A stretch of DNA of 38,031 nt from a virus. Of the stretch, positions 31,255 to 38,031 are shown piece by piece. Every line of letters begins with the position of its first letter. The stretch's first letter is position 1. Below the pieces are notes generated by a model. That model searched no databases, had not been told where the DNA came from, and was given only the letters and a program-made list of their open reading frames with translations. Location: positions 1-38,031 of IMG/VR virus record IMGVR_UViG_3300009502_000113, one strand, 5' to 3'. Both the position numbers and the translations under genes were made by a program.

Positions 31255-33702
31255 ATGGAAGGAAAAATTAGAATACTTTTTTACAATAGAGATTCCGCAG
31301 GAGTCAATTATTTTCGCACACTAACTCCCGCAATGGAGCTTGAGAGAAATCACTCAAATGAATTTCATGTAGAAATTAACCCACAATTAGATTTTAACGA
31401 TCCAAACATCGTTGATTATTTAAAAACATTTCATGTAATACATTATCATCGTCAGCTTTTAGATGACACTAGACAAATGTATAATTTAGCAATTGAATTA
31501 AGAAAATCGGGCACAGTTTTAATTAATGATATTGATGACTATTGGGAGTTACATAAAGATCATCCTTATTATATGATAAACAAAGAGAAGAAATTACATT
31601 TATCAATAATTGAAAATCTAAAAATTGCTGATTATGTTACAACAACAACCGATTTGTTTGCTGAAGAAATACGCAAAATAACTGGTAGAGATAATGTTAT
31701 GGTATTTTATAACTCTATTGACCCAATTTGGATGAAACAATTTCAAAATAATTGGAAGCCAGACCCAGATGGAAGAGTTAGAATAACGTACATGGCTGGG
31801 TCGTGCTATGACGATAAAACCGAAATTTTTACCGAAAATGGTTGGAAGTTATTTAAAGATTTGGATGTATCCGAAAGGGTTGCAACTTTAAATTCCGATA
31901 ACAACCAACTTGAATATCAACAACCTACGGAATATATTAATGAATCGTATTCTGGTGATATGTATTATGGAAAAAATTCACTAATTGATTTCGCAGTTAC
32001 CCCAAATCATAACATGTTTGTGTGTAAATCAAAACATTTGCGCAGAAAAAAACCGTTTAAATTTGAATTAAATAAAATGGAGAATTTGGAAAATTATGAT
32101 TTGACTTTTAAGAAGAATTGTGATTGGATTGGAAACGATGAAGAATATATTATAATTCCTGAGCACATTACAACAAAACAACATACGGATATGTGTGGTG
32201 AAGTTAAAATAAAAATGAGTGATTGGTTGAAATTTTTTGGATTTTGGATGGGCGATGGGTGGACTACTAATGATAATTCTCGCCATGTGGGTGTTTGTGG
32301 ATATAAGCAAATTGGCATTGATACGATGAAAGAAATTAAAGAAATTTTTGATAAATATAATATTAGTTCAACGTATAATGGCAATAACACACTAAGATTT
32401 TTTAATAGACCATTATATAATTATTTATATCAGTTTGGCGGTGCAAATGATAAGCATATCCCAAAACATATTTTAAATTTACCTAAAGAGAAATTAGAAA
32501 TATTTTTGGAATATTATTTAAGGGCGGATGGACACATAAGAGAAAACGGTAGAAAAACTGGATATTCATCATCCAAAAATTTGGCAAATAATTTAAATGA
32601 GATTGCGTTAAAATTGGGAATCTCTGCAACGATGACGAATAGAGGTTTTCGCAATGGTGATAAATATATTAAAGGTAGATTAATAAATCAAAGATATGAT
32701 GCATATGACATTAATTTCTATTTAGAATCAAATAAAAATAATTTAACGCCAACATTACCAGCTAAAAATATAATAAAAGGTACGTATGATGGTAACATAT
32801 ATTGTGTTACTGTTCCAAACCATATATTATATGTAAGAAGAAATGGTAAATCGTACTGGTGTGGAAATTCGCATAGGGGTGATGTAATACAGCTTGAAAC
32901 TGTTATGAATGTAATATCAAACGATTATGAGTTAAAGGATAAGTTTAAAGTGATTGTTGCTGGTTGGGATGCTGAGGGTAGTACAACTGACGTAACATTT
33001 AACGAAGAATTTGGTGAAGAATTAAAGAAAAAAGGATTGTGGACAAATAAAATTCTGAAATCGATTAATACTTCGAGAGGTAATGTGGATTTAATGCATG
33101 ATGTTCCAGATGCTTTGAAAGAAAAATATAGGGGAAATGTTTTTAGTGAAAAACAAAGGGATATTAAATCTGAGGAAAGTGTTTATCTTCATTACGAAAA
33201 TTTATTGACAAATAATCATAAGATGATTACCGATCCAGATTATCTTCAATGGCTTTCGAATTATGAAAGAAATATTCAATATGAAAATGAAGGTAATTTT
33301 GCTAGACGTTGGACACAAAAAGCAAACGTATATGCTCAGGTTTTAGATGAAACTGATATCGTGATTGCACCTTTGGCAGATAATAAATTTAACTATATGA
33401 AGAGCAACCTCAAGCAAGTAGAGTGTTGGACAAGAAAATTACCAATTATTTGTTCAGACATTCCACCATATAATATTCACGGTAGGCATATGGAAAATTG
33501 TGTATTAATTCCATCGGAGAAAAATGCTCATAAATATTGGAAGAAATATTTGAAAAAACTTATTTTGGATGCTGATTTGAGAAAAAAACTTGGCGAACAA
33601 TTATATGAGGATTTTAAAGAAGAATATTCACTGAAAAACGTTACAAAAAAACGTGCAGATTTTTATAAGGCAGCGGTTGCAAAAACATTAGAAATAATAT
33701 AA
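31255..33702 (+). CDS. Glycosyltransferase (GT4-like) interrupted by an intein
   Basis: The exteins total 460 aa (residues 1-183 and 539-815). The N-extein has a Rossmann-like start (ILFYNRDSAGVNYFRTLTPA). The C-extein has a GT4-type donor-binding region (DIVIAPLADNKFNYMKSN, then PIICSDIPPYN). The intein sits between MAGS and SHRGD, the family's conserved GS-x-H-x-x-D loop, so the enzyme should be inactive until splicing. Sugar donor and acceptor are unknown; it may glycosylate phage DNA, virion proteins or host envelope. No membrane segment is visible. It follows a terminator and starts a new unit that runs into 33721. Confidence 0.85.
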   Translation: MEGKIRILFYNRDSAGVNYFRTLTPAMELERNHSNEFHVEINPQLDFNDPNIVDYLKTFHVIHYHRQLLDDTRQMYNLAIELRKSGTVLINDIDDYWELHKDHPYYMINKEKKLHLSIIENLKIADYVTTTTDLFAEEIRKITGRDNVMVFYNSIDPIWMKQFQNNWKPDPDGRVRITYMAGSCYDDKTEIFTENGWKLFKDLDVSERVATLNSDNNQLEYQQPTEYINESYSGDMYYGKNSLIDFAVTPNHNMFVCKSKHLRRKKPFKFELNKMENLENYDLTFKKNCDWIGNDEEYIIIPEHITTKQHTDMCGEVKIKMSDWLKFFGFWMGDGWTTNDNSRHVGVCGYKQIGIDTMKEIKEIFDKYNISSTYNGNNTLRFFNRPLYNYLYQFGGANDKHIPKHILNLPKEKLEIFLEYYLRADGHIRENGRKTGYSSSKNLANNLNEIALKLGISATMTNRGFRNGDKYIKGRLINQRYDAYDINFYLESNKNNLTPTLPAKNIIKGTYDGNIYCVTVPNHILYVRRNGKSYWCGNSHRGDVIQLETVMNVISNDYELKDKFKVIVAGWDAEGSTTDVTFNEEFGEELKKKGLWTNKILKSINTSRGNVDLMHDVPDALKEKYRGNVFSEKQRDIKSEESVYLHYENLLTNNHKMITDPDYLQWLSNYERNIQYENEGNFARRWTQKANVYAQVLDETDIVIAPLADNKFNYMKSNLKQVECWTRKLPIICSDIPPYNIHGRHMENCVLIPSEKNAHKYWKKYLKKLILDADLRKKLGEQLYEDFKEEYSLKNVTKKRADFYKAAVAKTLEII
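31804..32868 (+). mobile_element. Intein with LAGLIDADG homing endonuclease, 355 aa
   Basis: It starts with Cys184 (CYDDKTEIFTENGWKLF, block A) and ends at Asn538 in YWCGN, followed by Ser539 of the extein. Block B is T249-x-x-H252 (TPNH). Block F includes CVTVPNH. Two dodecapeptide motifs, FFGFWMGDGW (D334) and YYLRADGH (D425), mark a single-chain LAGLIDADG endonuclease, with catalytic acids intact. The penultimate His is Gly, a known natural variant. All splicing residues expected for a Cys1/Asn/Ser+1 intein are present, so it is probably active in splicing and homing. Confidence 0.95.
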
Positions 33703-33720
33703 AATTTAAAAATAAACATC

Positions 33721-34356
33721 ATGTGGAAAATATTTAGTTTTTTAAAAAAGAAAAAAGTCCTTACCGTTAAAGAATTTGATAAATTAGTTGATGAAAAGGC
33801 AAAAGATATTCGAAAATATGTTTTATCTGCTTTAACTGTTAGAGATGAGATTAATTCGAAAAAAGGTAAAAATGGTTTTATTGTTGATAATTTGGATGTA
33901 GACAAGAAAAACGAAGAAAAATTTTTAAAGGAATTTGAGAAAGTGTTTTATTTTTATCAAAAAAATCTATATGATAAATATCTTAAACTAGGTACTAAGA
34001 AAAAAAGGGTTGAACAGCCATATCGAACAAAACTTATTCAATATTTTAGAGAATGTAGCACAATAAAACTTATTCAATATTTTAGAGAAGAAAAGATTGA
34101 AAGCCCATATTTAACATTTCAGAAATTTTTTGAGAAATACGGTATAAAGAAAAAAAAGAAATTTAGTTTTTATTACAATTTTATCACTAAAATAAAAATT
34201 AAACTAAGTTTGATTTATTATCAAATTTGGCTATATTTTCAAATTAGAAAAATTAAAAAGTTATTTCCTGACATGAAATTATCCAGCAAAACAGCGTTGG
34301 GCATATTAAAATCAGTTAAAGTAAATAAAAAGCTAATGGCAATTAAAACAACATAA
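33721..34356 (+). CDS. Basic hypothetical protein, 211 aa
   Basis: No family is recognised. It is very rich in Lys, Phe and Tyr, with predicted long helices and clusters such as KKKKKFSFYYNF and KIKIKLSLIYYQIWLYFQIR (~150-180), which might be amphipathic or membrane-near. A 12-aa duplication (KLIQYFRE twice) comes from a 25-bp exact direct repeat at 34029-34089. It starts 18 nt after the glycosyltransferase and its stop overlaps the next ATG by one base (TAATG). The positive charge suggests nucleic-acid or membrane contact; the role is unknown. Confidence 0.5.
   Translation: MWKIFSFLKKKKVLTVKEFDKLVDEKAKDIRKYVLSALTVRDEINSKKGKNGFIVDNLDVDKKNEEKFLKEFEKVFYFYQKNLYDKYLKLGTKKKRVEQPYRTKLIQYFRECSTIKLIQYFREEKIESPYLTFQKFFEKYGIKKKKKFSFYYNFITKIKIKLSLIYYQIWLYFQIRKIKKLFPDMKLSSKTALGILKSVKVNKKLMAIKTT
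34029..34089 (+). repeat. 25-bp exact direct repeat, period 36 bp
   Basis: The 25-bp element that begins AAAACTTATTCAATATTTTA occurs at 34029-34053 and 34065-34089, spaced by 11 bp. Both copies are in the same reading frame (36-bp period, 12 aa), consistent with a small recent in-frame duplication. Confidence 0.85.
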
Positions 34357-35312
34357 TGAAGAGATTCTTTCAGAAAAAAATTCTTTGGCTATATCTTTTT
34401 ATCCATAGTTTTCTAATCAAGTTAGGCATTTCTATGGTCAATACTGATAATGAAATACTTAGGGCTGGCACTTTGGATATTCCAGAAAAGGATAAAAAAA
34501 CCACAAGGAAATTACATAGAAGCAATTTACTTGAGAAATTTTATGCTGGACAGGAAGATTCTGAATATAGCCAAAGATATTACGAGATTTTAAAAAAAGC
34601 AGACAAATTCGTTAGAACAGCAACCCCTCACAAGGTTGCTGTTACTGCTGATAAACATCGAATGAACTATGGAATGAAAGACCAGTATGGTAGAAGATAT
34701 GAGCACTATGGTTTTTTCGATGATAAACACAAACATGCTGGTAAAACTATTGGCGAGGTAGTTGCTTTGGAATTTGAAGAAAGACGAACAAAAGATGATT
34801 CATATGAATTATTATACATTTTTGATAACAATCCAGTTGAGGTGGGATTTTCAAAAGCGTTTGATGTGTTAAAGAAAATTGAGGATAATGTAGAACCAGT
34901 AATTACCGAAGACCCGTTAATCGATGAATCAACCAACAATGAACTTTTTGAGGTTTTAGATATATTAAGTAAATCAAAAACATTTAAATTCCCAATTAAG
35001 GCATCTCGTGATAATGAAGATATTGTAAACAAAATTGAACAATTAACCGAATATTTGCATATTAAGAAAATTGGTTTTGAATATAGACTGTTAGAGTTTT
35101 TTGTACCGTTAAAATATAAAACCGAAGAAATTGAAGAAGATTCTCAAATTTTCCTTGATCTTACGAATTTTAATAGTATCTTTGTGAAAAATGAATACGG
35201 AGAATTAATGGGATTTGGTATTATCAAATTTAGTAAAAGAATAAAACATAACAATGCATATGAAGTATGGAAATTCGAAGGAATTGAAATGGAGAATGTG
35301 AGAGTATGTTAA
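34356..35312 (+). CDS. Conserved phage protein, possibly membrane-anchored, 318 aa
   Basis: The first ~26 residues are basic then hydrophobic (KKILWLYLFIHSFLIKLGIS), like a membrane anchor; but an internal ATG at 34434 (MVNTDNEILRAGTLDIPEKD) may be the true start, which would remove it. Residues ~35-170 are soluble and contain an unusual His/Lys/Tyr-rich stretch (HKVAVTADKHRMNYGMKDQY, then DDKHKHAGKTIGE). The C-terminal third is mixed helix and strand. The family is not recognised. The neighbours point to a virion or assembly role. The start choice is uncertain. Confidence 0.5.
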   Translation: MKRFFQKKILWLYLFIHSFLIKLGISMVNTDNEILRAGTLDIPEKDKKTTRKLHRSNLLEKFYAGQEDSEYSQRYYEILKKADKFVRTATPHKVAVTADKHRMNYGMKDQYGRRYEHYGFFDDKHKHAGKTIGEVVALEFEERRTKDDSYELLYIFDNNPVEVGFSKAFDVLKKIEDNVEPVITEDPLIDESTNNELFEVLDILSKSKTFKFPIKASRDNEDIVNKIEQLTEYLHIKKIGFEYRLLEFFVPLKYKTEEIEEDSQIFLDLTNFNSIFVKNEYGELMGFGIIKFSKRIKHNNAYEVWKFEGIEMENVRVC

Positions 35313-35339
35313 AAATAAATAAATATAAAATTAATAAAC

Positions 35340-35816
35340 ATGGCAACGTCATTTTTGGACAACTTAAAAAACGCTGTTGATAACGGAGATTTCAACTCAG
35401 AAGCAGCGAGAAAACTTATTGAAATTGGTAATTTAGCTGACACTAAATTTATTCCTAAAACCAACGAACAACTTTTAGAAAAATTAAACACCGTAAAGGA
35501 AAAATTGGTTGGTGATAATGCGGTTACTGTTACAGAGGAAGAAGCAGCAGCAATAAACGCTGAATATGAAGCATATATGGAAGATGTTAAAAAACGTGAT
35601 GCTGTAAACGTACAACTAGCAACACTTGTTGAAATTGAGAACATGGTTAAGTTAAGTGTTGTTGATATGTTGACATTTATTGATGAACTTGAAGAAAAAT
35701 TTCCAGATGAATTAGGAAATGAAGAGCCTGCAATACCCAACTCTATTCCAAACCCAATGTTTGTGGAACTAATTAAAAAAATCGAAGAAGTAAAAACGAA
35801 ATATAGTATATATTAA
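35340..35816 (+). CDS. Helical hypothetical protein, 158 aa
   Basis: The protein is acidic and almost entirely helical. Helix-rich stretches are ~1-35 (SFLDNLKNAVDNGDFNSEAA), ~45-95 with EEEAAAINAEYEAYMEDVKK, and ~100-150. A Pro-rich short linker (EEPAIPNSIPNP) precedes the last helix. No membrane segment or catalytic motif is visible. The ATG follows an A/T leader without Shine-Dalgarno. It lies among probable virion genes just upstream of gp25, suggesting a baseplate, tail or head accessory role; this is weak inference. Confidence 0.5.
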   Translation: MATSFLDNLKNAVDNGDFNSEAARKLIEIGNLADTKFIPKTNEQLLEKLNTVKEKLVGDNAVTVTEEEAAAINAEYEAYMEDVKKRDAVNVQLATLVEIENMVKLSVVDMLTFIDELEEKFPDELGNEEPAIPNSIPNPMFVELIKKIEEVKTKYSIY

Positions 35817-35834
35817 CAATTAAAAACAAATTTT

Positions 35835-36299
35835 ATGGCAAAGCTCGTAGAAGCATCTGAAGAAGTAGTAAAAATTTTTGATGAGGTAAGAGACACAACA
35901 AGTATCAAAAGTTGGGTAGAATTCAAAGTCTTATGTAACAACAAACAAAAGAAAAGCGTTGTTAAAGCATTTAAATCAAATGAATTGGTTGAGACACTTA
36001 GTGATGGTGTTAATTTTGCAATTATCATCAACGAATCAATTTTCGATGAATTGCCAAAAGACTTACAAAAAATTGCAATAGAGGAATGTCTTGCAGGGGT
36101 TGCGGTATCTGAAACAGATACGGTATCTTATGAACAACCTGATATTAGTACCTATTCTGGAATATTAAACAAATACGGAAATCAACCTATCGTTCTTCAC
36201 GAATCAGTTAAAAGTTTATTCGATAAACAAAAACAAGAAGCAGATGAAGCCAAAGCATTGTCTAGCGGAAAACGTGGCAGAAAACCAAAAAATATTTAA
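35835..36299 (+). CDS. Degenerate phage-metallopeptidase-like protein, 154 aa
   Basis: The stretch from residue ~60 to 125 (INESIFDELPKDLQKIAIEE, then PDISTYSGILNKYG) has the order of the small phage metallopeptidase-like family: a long helix that normally carries HExxH, then PD and an aromatic-glycine end. Here the HExxH helix reads EECLAG, so the zinc-binding residues are missing and catalysis is unlikely. The C-terminal tail is basic (GKRGRKPKNI). The match is by eye and moderate at best. It precedes a terminator. Confidence 0.4.
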   Translation: MAKLVEASEEVVKIFDEVRDTTSIKSWVEFKVLCNNKQKKSVVKAFKSNELVETLSDGVNFAIIINESIFDELPKDLQKIAIEECLAGVAVSETDTVSYEQPDISTYSGILNKYGNQPIVLHESVKSLFDKQKQEADEAKALSSGKRGRKPKNI

Positions 36300-36327
36300 G
36301 AAATATTTTTAAAATAGAATATTACTT

Positions 36328-36360
36328 AAATCCTGATCAATTGGTCGGGATTTTTGTTTT
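36328..36360 (+). terminator. Rho-independent-type terminator
   Basis: AAATCCTGATC pairs with GGTCGGGATTT (two G-T pairs) around an AATT loop, and is followed by T-rich sequence. It separates the upstream block from the gp25 unit. Confidence 0.75.
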
Positions 36361-36364
36361 ATAA

Positions 36365-36373
36365 GTATTTATA
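36365..36373 (+). promoter_or_regulatory. GTATTTATA putative phage late promoter of the baseplate unit
   Basis: The motif ends 15 nt before the gp25 ATG at 36389, directly after the terminator. Confidence 0.6.
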
Positions 36374-36388
36374 GTAAAATTCGTTATA

Positions 36389-36787
36389 ATGGCTTCATAT
36401 AATATAAATTTTCCTTTAAGAGATGATGTTTCAACAAACACCTTTTTCTTAATGACTAAAGTAACCAAAACTGCTTTCAGTTCTGACTTGCTAATTCTAT
36501 TGTTAACACAAATTGGAGAAAGATACTATAATCCCGAATATGGGTGCAATTTGCTTAAGTATATATTCGAGCCAAATGATACATTAACAGCAAACGATAT
36601 TGAACAAGAAATAAAAACAACCGTTTCTAAATACATTCCAGCACTTACAATTAATAAAATAACATTCAATTGGAATCTTGATGATAATGGACAACCAATT
36701 TCAGAGACGCAATTAAATGTAAATATTAAATTTACTTATAGTGAAGATGCATTTAGTGAGCAAGGAAGTCTTGATTTACAATTTTAA
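36389..36787 (+). CDS. 25: Baseplate wedge protein, gp25 family
   Basis: The 132-aa size and the pattern are those of the gp25/GPW family: an N-terminal strand (NINFPLRDD), TKTAFSSDLLILLLTQIGER, the diagnostic E-R-Y-Y-N-P-E-Y-G-C segment, and the C-terminal half with EPNDTLTANDIEQEI and YIPALTINKI. In T4, gp25 binds gp6 and gp53 in the wedge and is related to the LysM-like sheath-initiation unit. The following phage gene after the endonuclease is gp6-like, so the T4 neighbour order gp25-gp6 is kept apart from the insertion. It is probably expressed from the late motif at 36365. Confidence 0.9.
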   Translation: MASYNINFPLRDDVSTNTFFLMTKVTKTAFSSDLLILLLTQIGERYYNPEYGCNLLKYIFEPNDTLTANDIEQEIKTTVSKYIPALTINKITFNWNLDDNGQPISETQLNVNIKFTYSEDAFSEQGSLDLQF

Positions 36788-36792
36788 TTAAA

Positions 36793-37905
36793 ATGAAAAA
36801 ATTAACTACTGAGGAATATATTAAAAAGGCACGATTAGTGCATGGGGATAAGTATGGTTATTCTTTGGTTGAGTATGTGGGACGTGATCATAAAGTTAAA
36901 ATTATTTGTGAAAAACATGGAGTGTTTGAACAAAATGCTGGGAATCATTTGAGTAGGTGTGAATGTCCCGAATGTGCCAATGAAATAAATCCAAATATAA
37001 AAATGGATGCAAAAACGTTTATCGAAAAAGCACGGCTAGTTCATGGAGATAAGTATGACTATTCTTTGATTAAATATATTAAATCGGATGAAAATGTGGT
37101 TATTGTTTGTCCTAAACATGGTGAATATTTACAGAAGCCGAAAAACCATTTGTGCGGGTATGGTTGTCAAAAATGTGCGGGTAAGAATAGGTCAACTGAT
37201 GATTATATTTATGAAGCCAAATTAGTACATGGTGATAAATATGATTATTCTTTGGTTAACTATAAAGATACGATAACAAAAATAAAAATCGTTTGTTGTG
37301 ATCATGGAATGTTTACAATAAGACCTAGCGAACATTTATTTGGTTATAAATGTCCTAAATGTAACAAAATGTTTGTTAACACCAAAAGTTTTATTAAAAG
37401 AGCCAAATTGGTTCATGATGATAAATATGATTATTCTTTGGTTGATTATGTTAATGCCGTGACAAAAATAAAAATTATTTGTCCAAAACACGGTACTTTT
37501 ATGCAAAGGAGTGGCGATCATTTAGTTGGAAGAGGTTGCCCACATTGTAACGAATCTAAAGGCGAATTGGTAATTACAAACTATTTAAAAACAAAAGGCT
37601 TTGAGTTTATTAGGGAGAAAAAGTATGATAATTGTAGAGGGTATAAAAGGACACTGCCTTTTGATTTTTATTTGCCTGATTATAATGCATTGGTTGAATA
37701 TGATGGCGAACAACATTTTAAACCATTGAAATATTGGGGAGGTGAAGAAGGTTTCAATAGACAACAAATTAACGATAATATTAAAAATGAATACGCAAAA
37801 AATAACAATATTAATCTTTTGAGAATTAGATTTGATGAATATAAAAATATAAACGAAATTTTAGATAAAAACATAAAAACATGGCAGACACAACTACAAA
37901 TGTAA
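36793..37905 (+). CDS. Homing endonuclease with DUF723-type zinc-binding repeats and Vsr/PD-(D/E)XK-like nuclease domain, 370 aa
   Basis: Residues ~4-255 hold four ~62-aa repeats of form (Y/F)IxxAxLVHGDKYxYSLVxY, then IxCxxHGxF...HL...CxxC, likely zinc-binding DNA-recognition modules. Residues ~265-365 have a nuclease core: LPFDFYLPDYNALVEYDGEQH, followed by NEYAKNNNINLLRIRFDEY. It resembles phage Vsr-like homing endonucleases such as the EDxHD group. It starts 5 nt after gp25 and overlaps the start of the gp6-like gene by 25 nt (37881-37905), an insertion between two genes that are neighbours in T4. A remnant of the same class lies at 29810. Confidence 0.85.
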   Translation: MKKLTTEEYIKKARLVHGDKYGYSLVEYVGRDHKVKIICEKHGVFEQNAGNHLSRCECPECANEINPNIKMDAKTFIEKARLVHGDKYDYSLIKYIKSDENVVIVCPKHGEYLQKPKNHLCGYGCQKCAGKNRSTDDYIYEAKLVHGDKYDYSLVNYKDTITKIKIVCCDHGMFTIRPSEHLFGYKCPKCNKMFVNTKSFIKRAKLVHDDKYDYSLVDYVNAVTKIKIICPKHGTFMQRSGDHLVGRGCPHCNESKGELVITNYLKTKGFEFIREKKYDNCRGYKRTLPFDFYLPDYNALVEYDGEQHFKPLKYWGGEEGFNRQQINDNIKNEYAKNNNINLLRIRFDEYKNINEILDKNIKTWQTQLQM

Positions 37906-38031
37906 TAAGATATGGTTCAAGAACCTTTGGCGAAATAAGGGTTGATCTTATAACAATGATAAGACAAACTTATCCGGAGATTTTGAGCGATTTCACCGAT
38001 TCATCCATTGGGGCAATCATGATTGACCTTA
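37881..38031 (+). CDS. 6: Baseplate wedge protein, gp6 family, N-terminal part (3' end outside window)
   Basis: The frame is open to the window end. The N-terminal sequence (IRYGSRTFGEIRVDLITMIR, then EILSDFTDSSIGAIMIDL) fits the start of gp6-like baseplate wedge proteins, which begin with a strand, F-x-E-I-R-x-D-L, and F-T-D-x-x-x-G-x-x-x-I-D-L. gp6 forms the core of the wedge and contacts gp25. The ATG at 37881 lies inside the endonuclease 3' end in a different frame; an A-rich leader precedes it. Only ~50 residues are visible. Confidence 0.8.
   Translation, partial: MADTTTNVIRYGSRTFGEIRVDLITMIRQTYPEILSDFTDSSIGAIMIDL

Noticed and set aside
1-38031. CRISPR arrays, tRNA or rRNA genes, insertion sequences
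   Set aside because: No regularly spaced short repeats, no cloverleaf or CCA-ended candidates, and no transposase or terminal inverted repeats were seen. Intergenic gaps are short.
1-38031. Genes on the minus strand
   Set aside because: All minus-strand ORFs lie inside + strand genes, lack recognisable domains and show antisense composition.

Overview
The window is part of a tailed-phage genome, densely packed and AT-rich, with every supportable gene on the + strand. The phage looks T4-like. It has a gp25-type baseplate wedge protein followed by the start of a gp6-type wedge protein, a family B DNA polymerase, a SNF2/UvsW-type helicase, and long modular tail fibres. The host is probably in the Bacteroidetes (Flavobacteriia-like). 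Starts are preceded by A/T-rich leaders with no clear Shine-Dalgarno sequence, and the helicase gene has a TTG-19 bp-TATCTTTG promoter that fits the Bacteroidetes -33/-7 consensus. A second promoter class, GTATTTATA, sits 13-39 nt upstream of twelve gene starts and is probably the phage late promoter.

Layout. 1-1487: end of one tail-fibre gene and two small tail genes. 1560-3049: a compact sulfation cassette (sulfotransferase, DUF2061 membrane protein, APS-kinase-like protein). 3129-3700: two small unknown genes and a terminator. 3811-11081: the main adsorption block, with a 224-aa fibre protein, a 1718-aa repetitive fibre, a glycine-rich adhesin, a holin-like protein and a possible baseplate protein. 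11155-18830: replication block, with helicase, ribbon-helix-helix protein, homing endonuclease, a 120-aa protein and polymerase B. The polymerase ORF ends at a TAA beyond which the same frame stays open for 55 more codons. 18864-30754: an accessory block containing a Nudix fusion, a WYL-like protein, a 1598-aa polyvalent protein, a nuclease, a HAD phosphatase, a lone receiver domain and a ParB-like/ADP-ribosyltransferase-like protein. 30763-36299: a glycosyltransferase split by a LAGLIDADG intein, and several unknown, probably virion, genes. 36389-38031: gp25, a homing endonuclease and the start of gp6.

Three observations stand out. (1) The sulfation cassette could make PAPS and sulfate the phage's own fibres or the host surface. 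(2) In the accessory block, (L/I)-(N/T/D/A)-E motifs followed by A/S/E, resembling T4 gp21 prohead-protease sites, occur near an N terminus or between recognisable domains in at least five proteins. This suggests capsid-packaged, protease-processed cargo that is injected into the host. Several of the cargo domains and neighbours look like RNA end-repair or effector enzymes. (3) Homing elements are unusually frequent: three free-standing endonucleases of different architecture, one intein and one endonuclease remnant.
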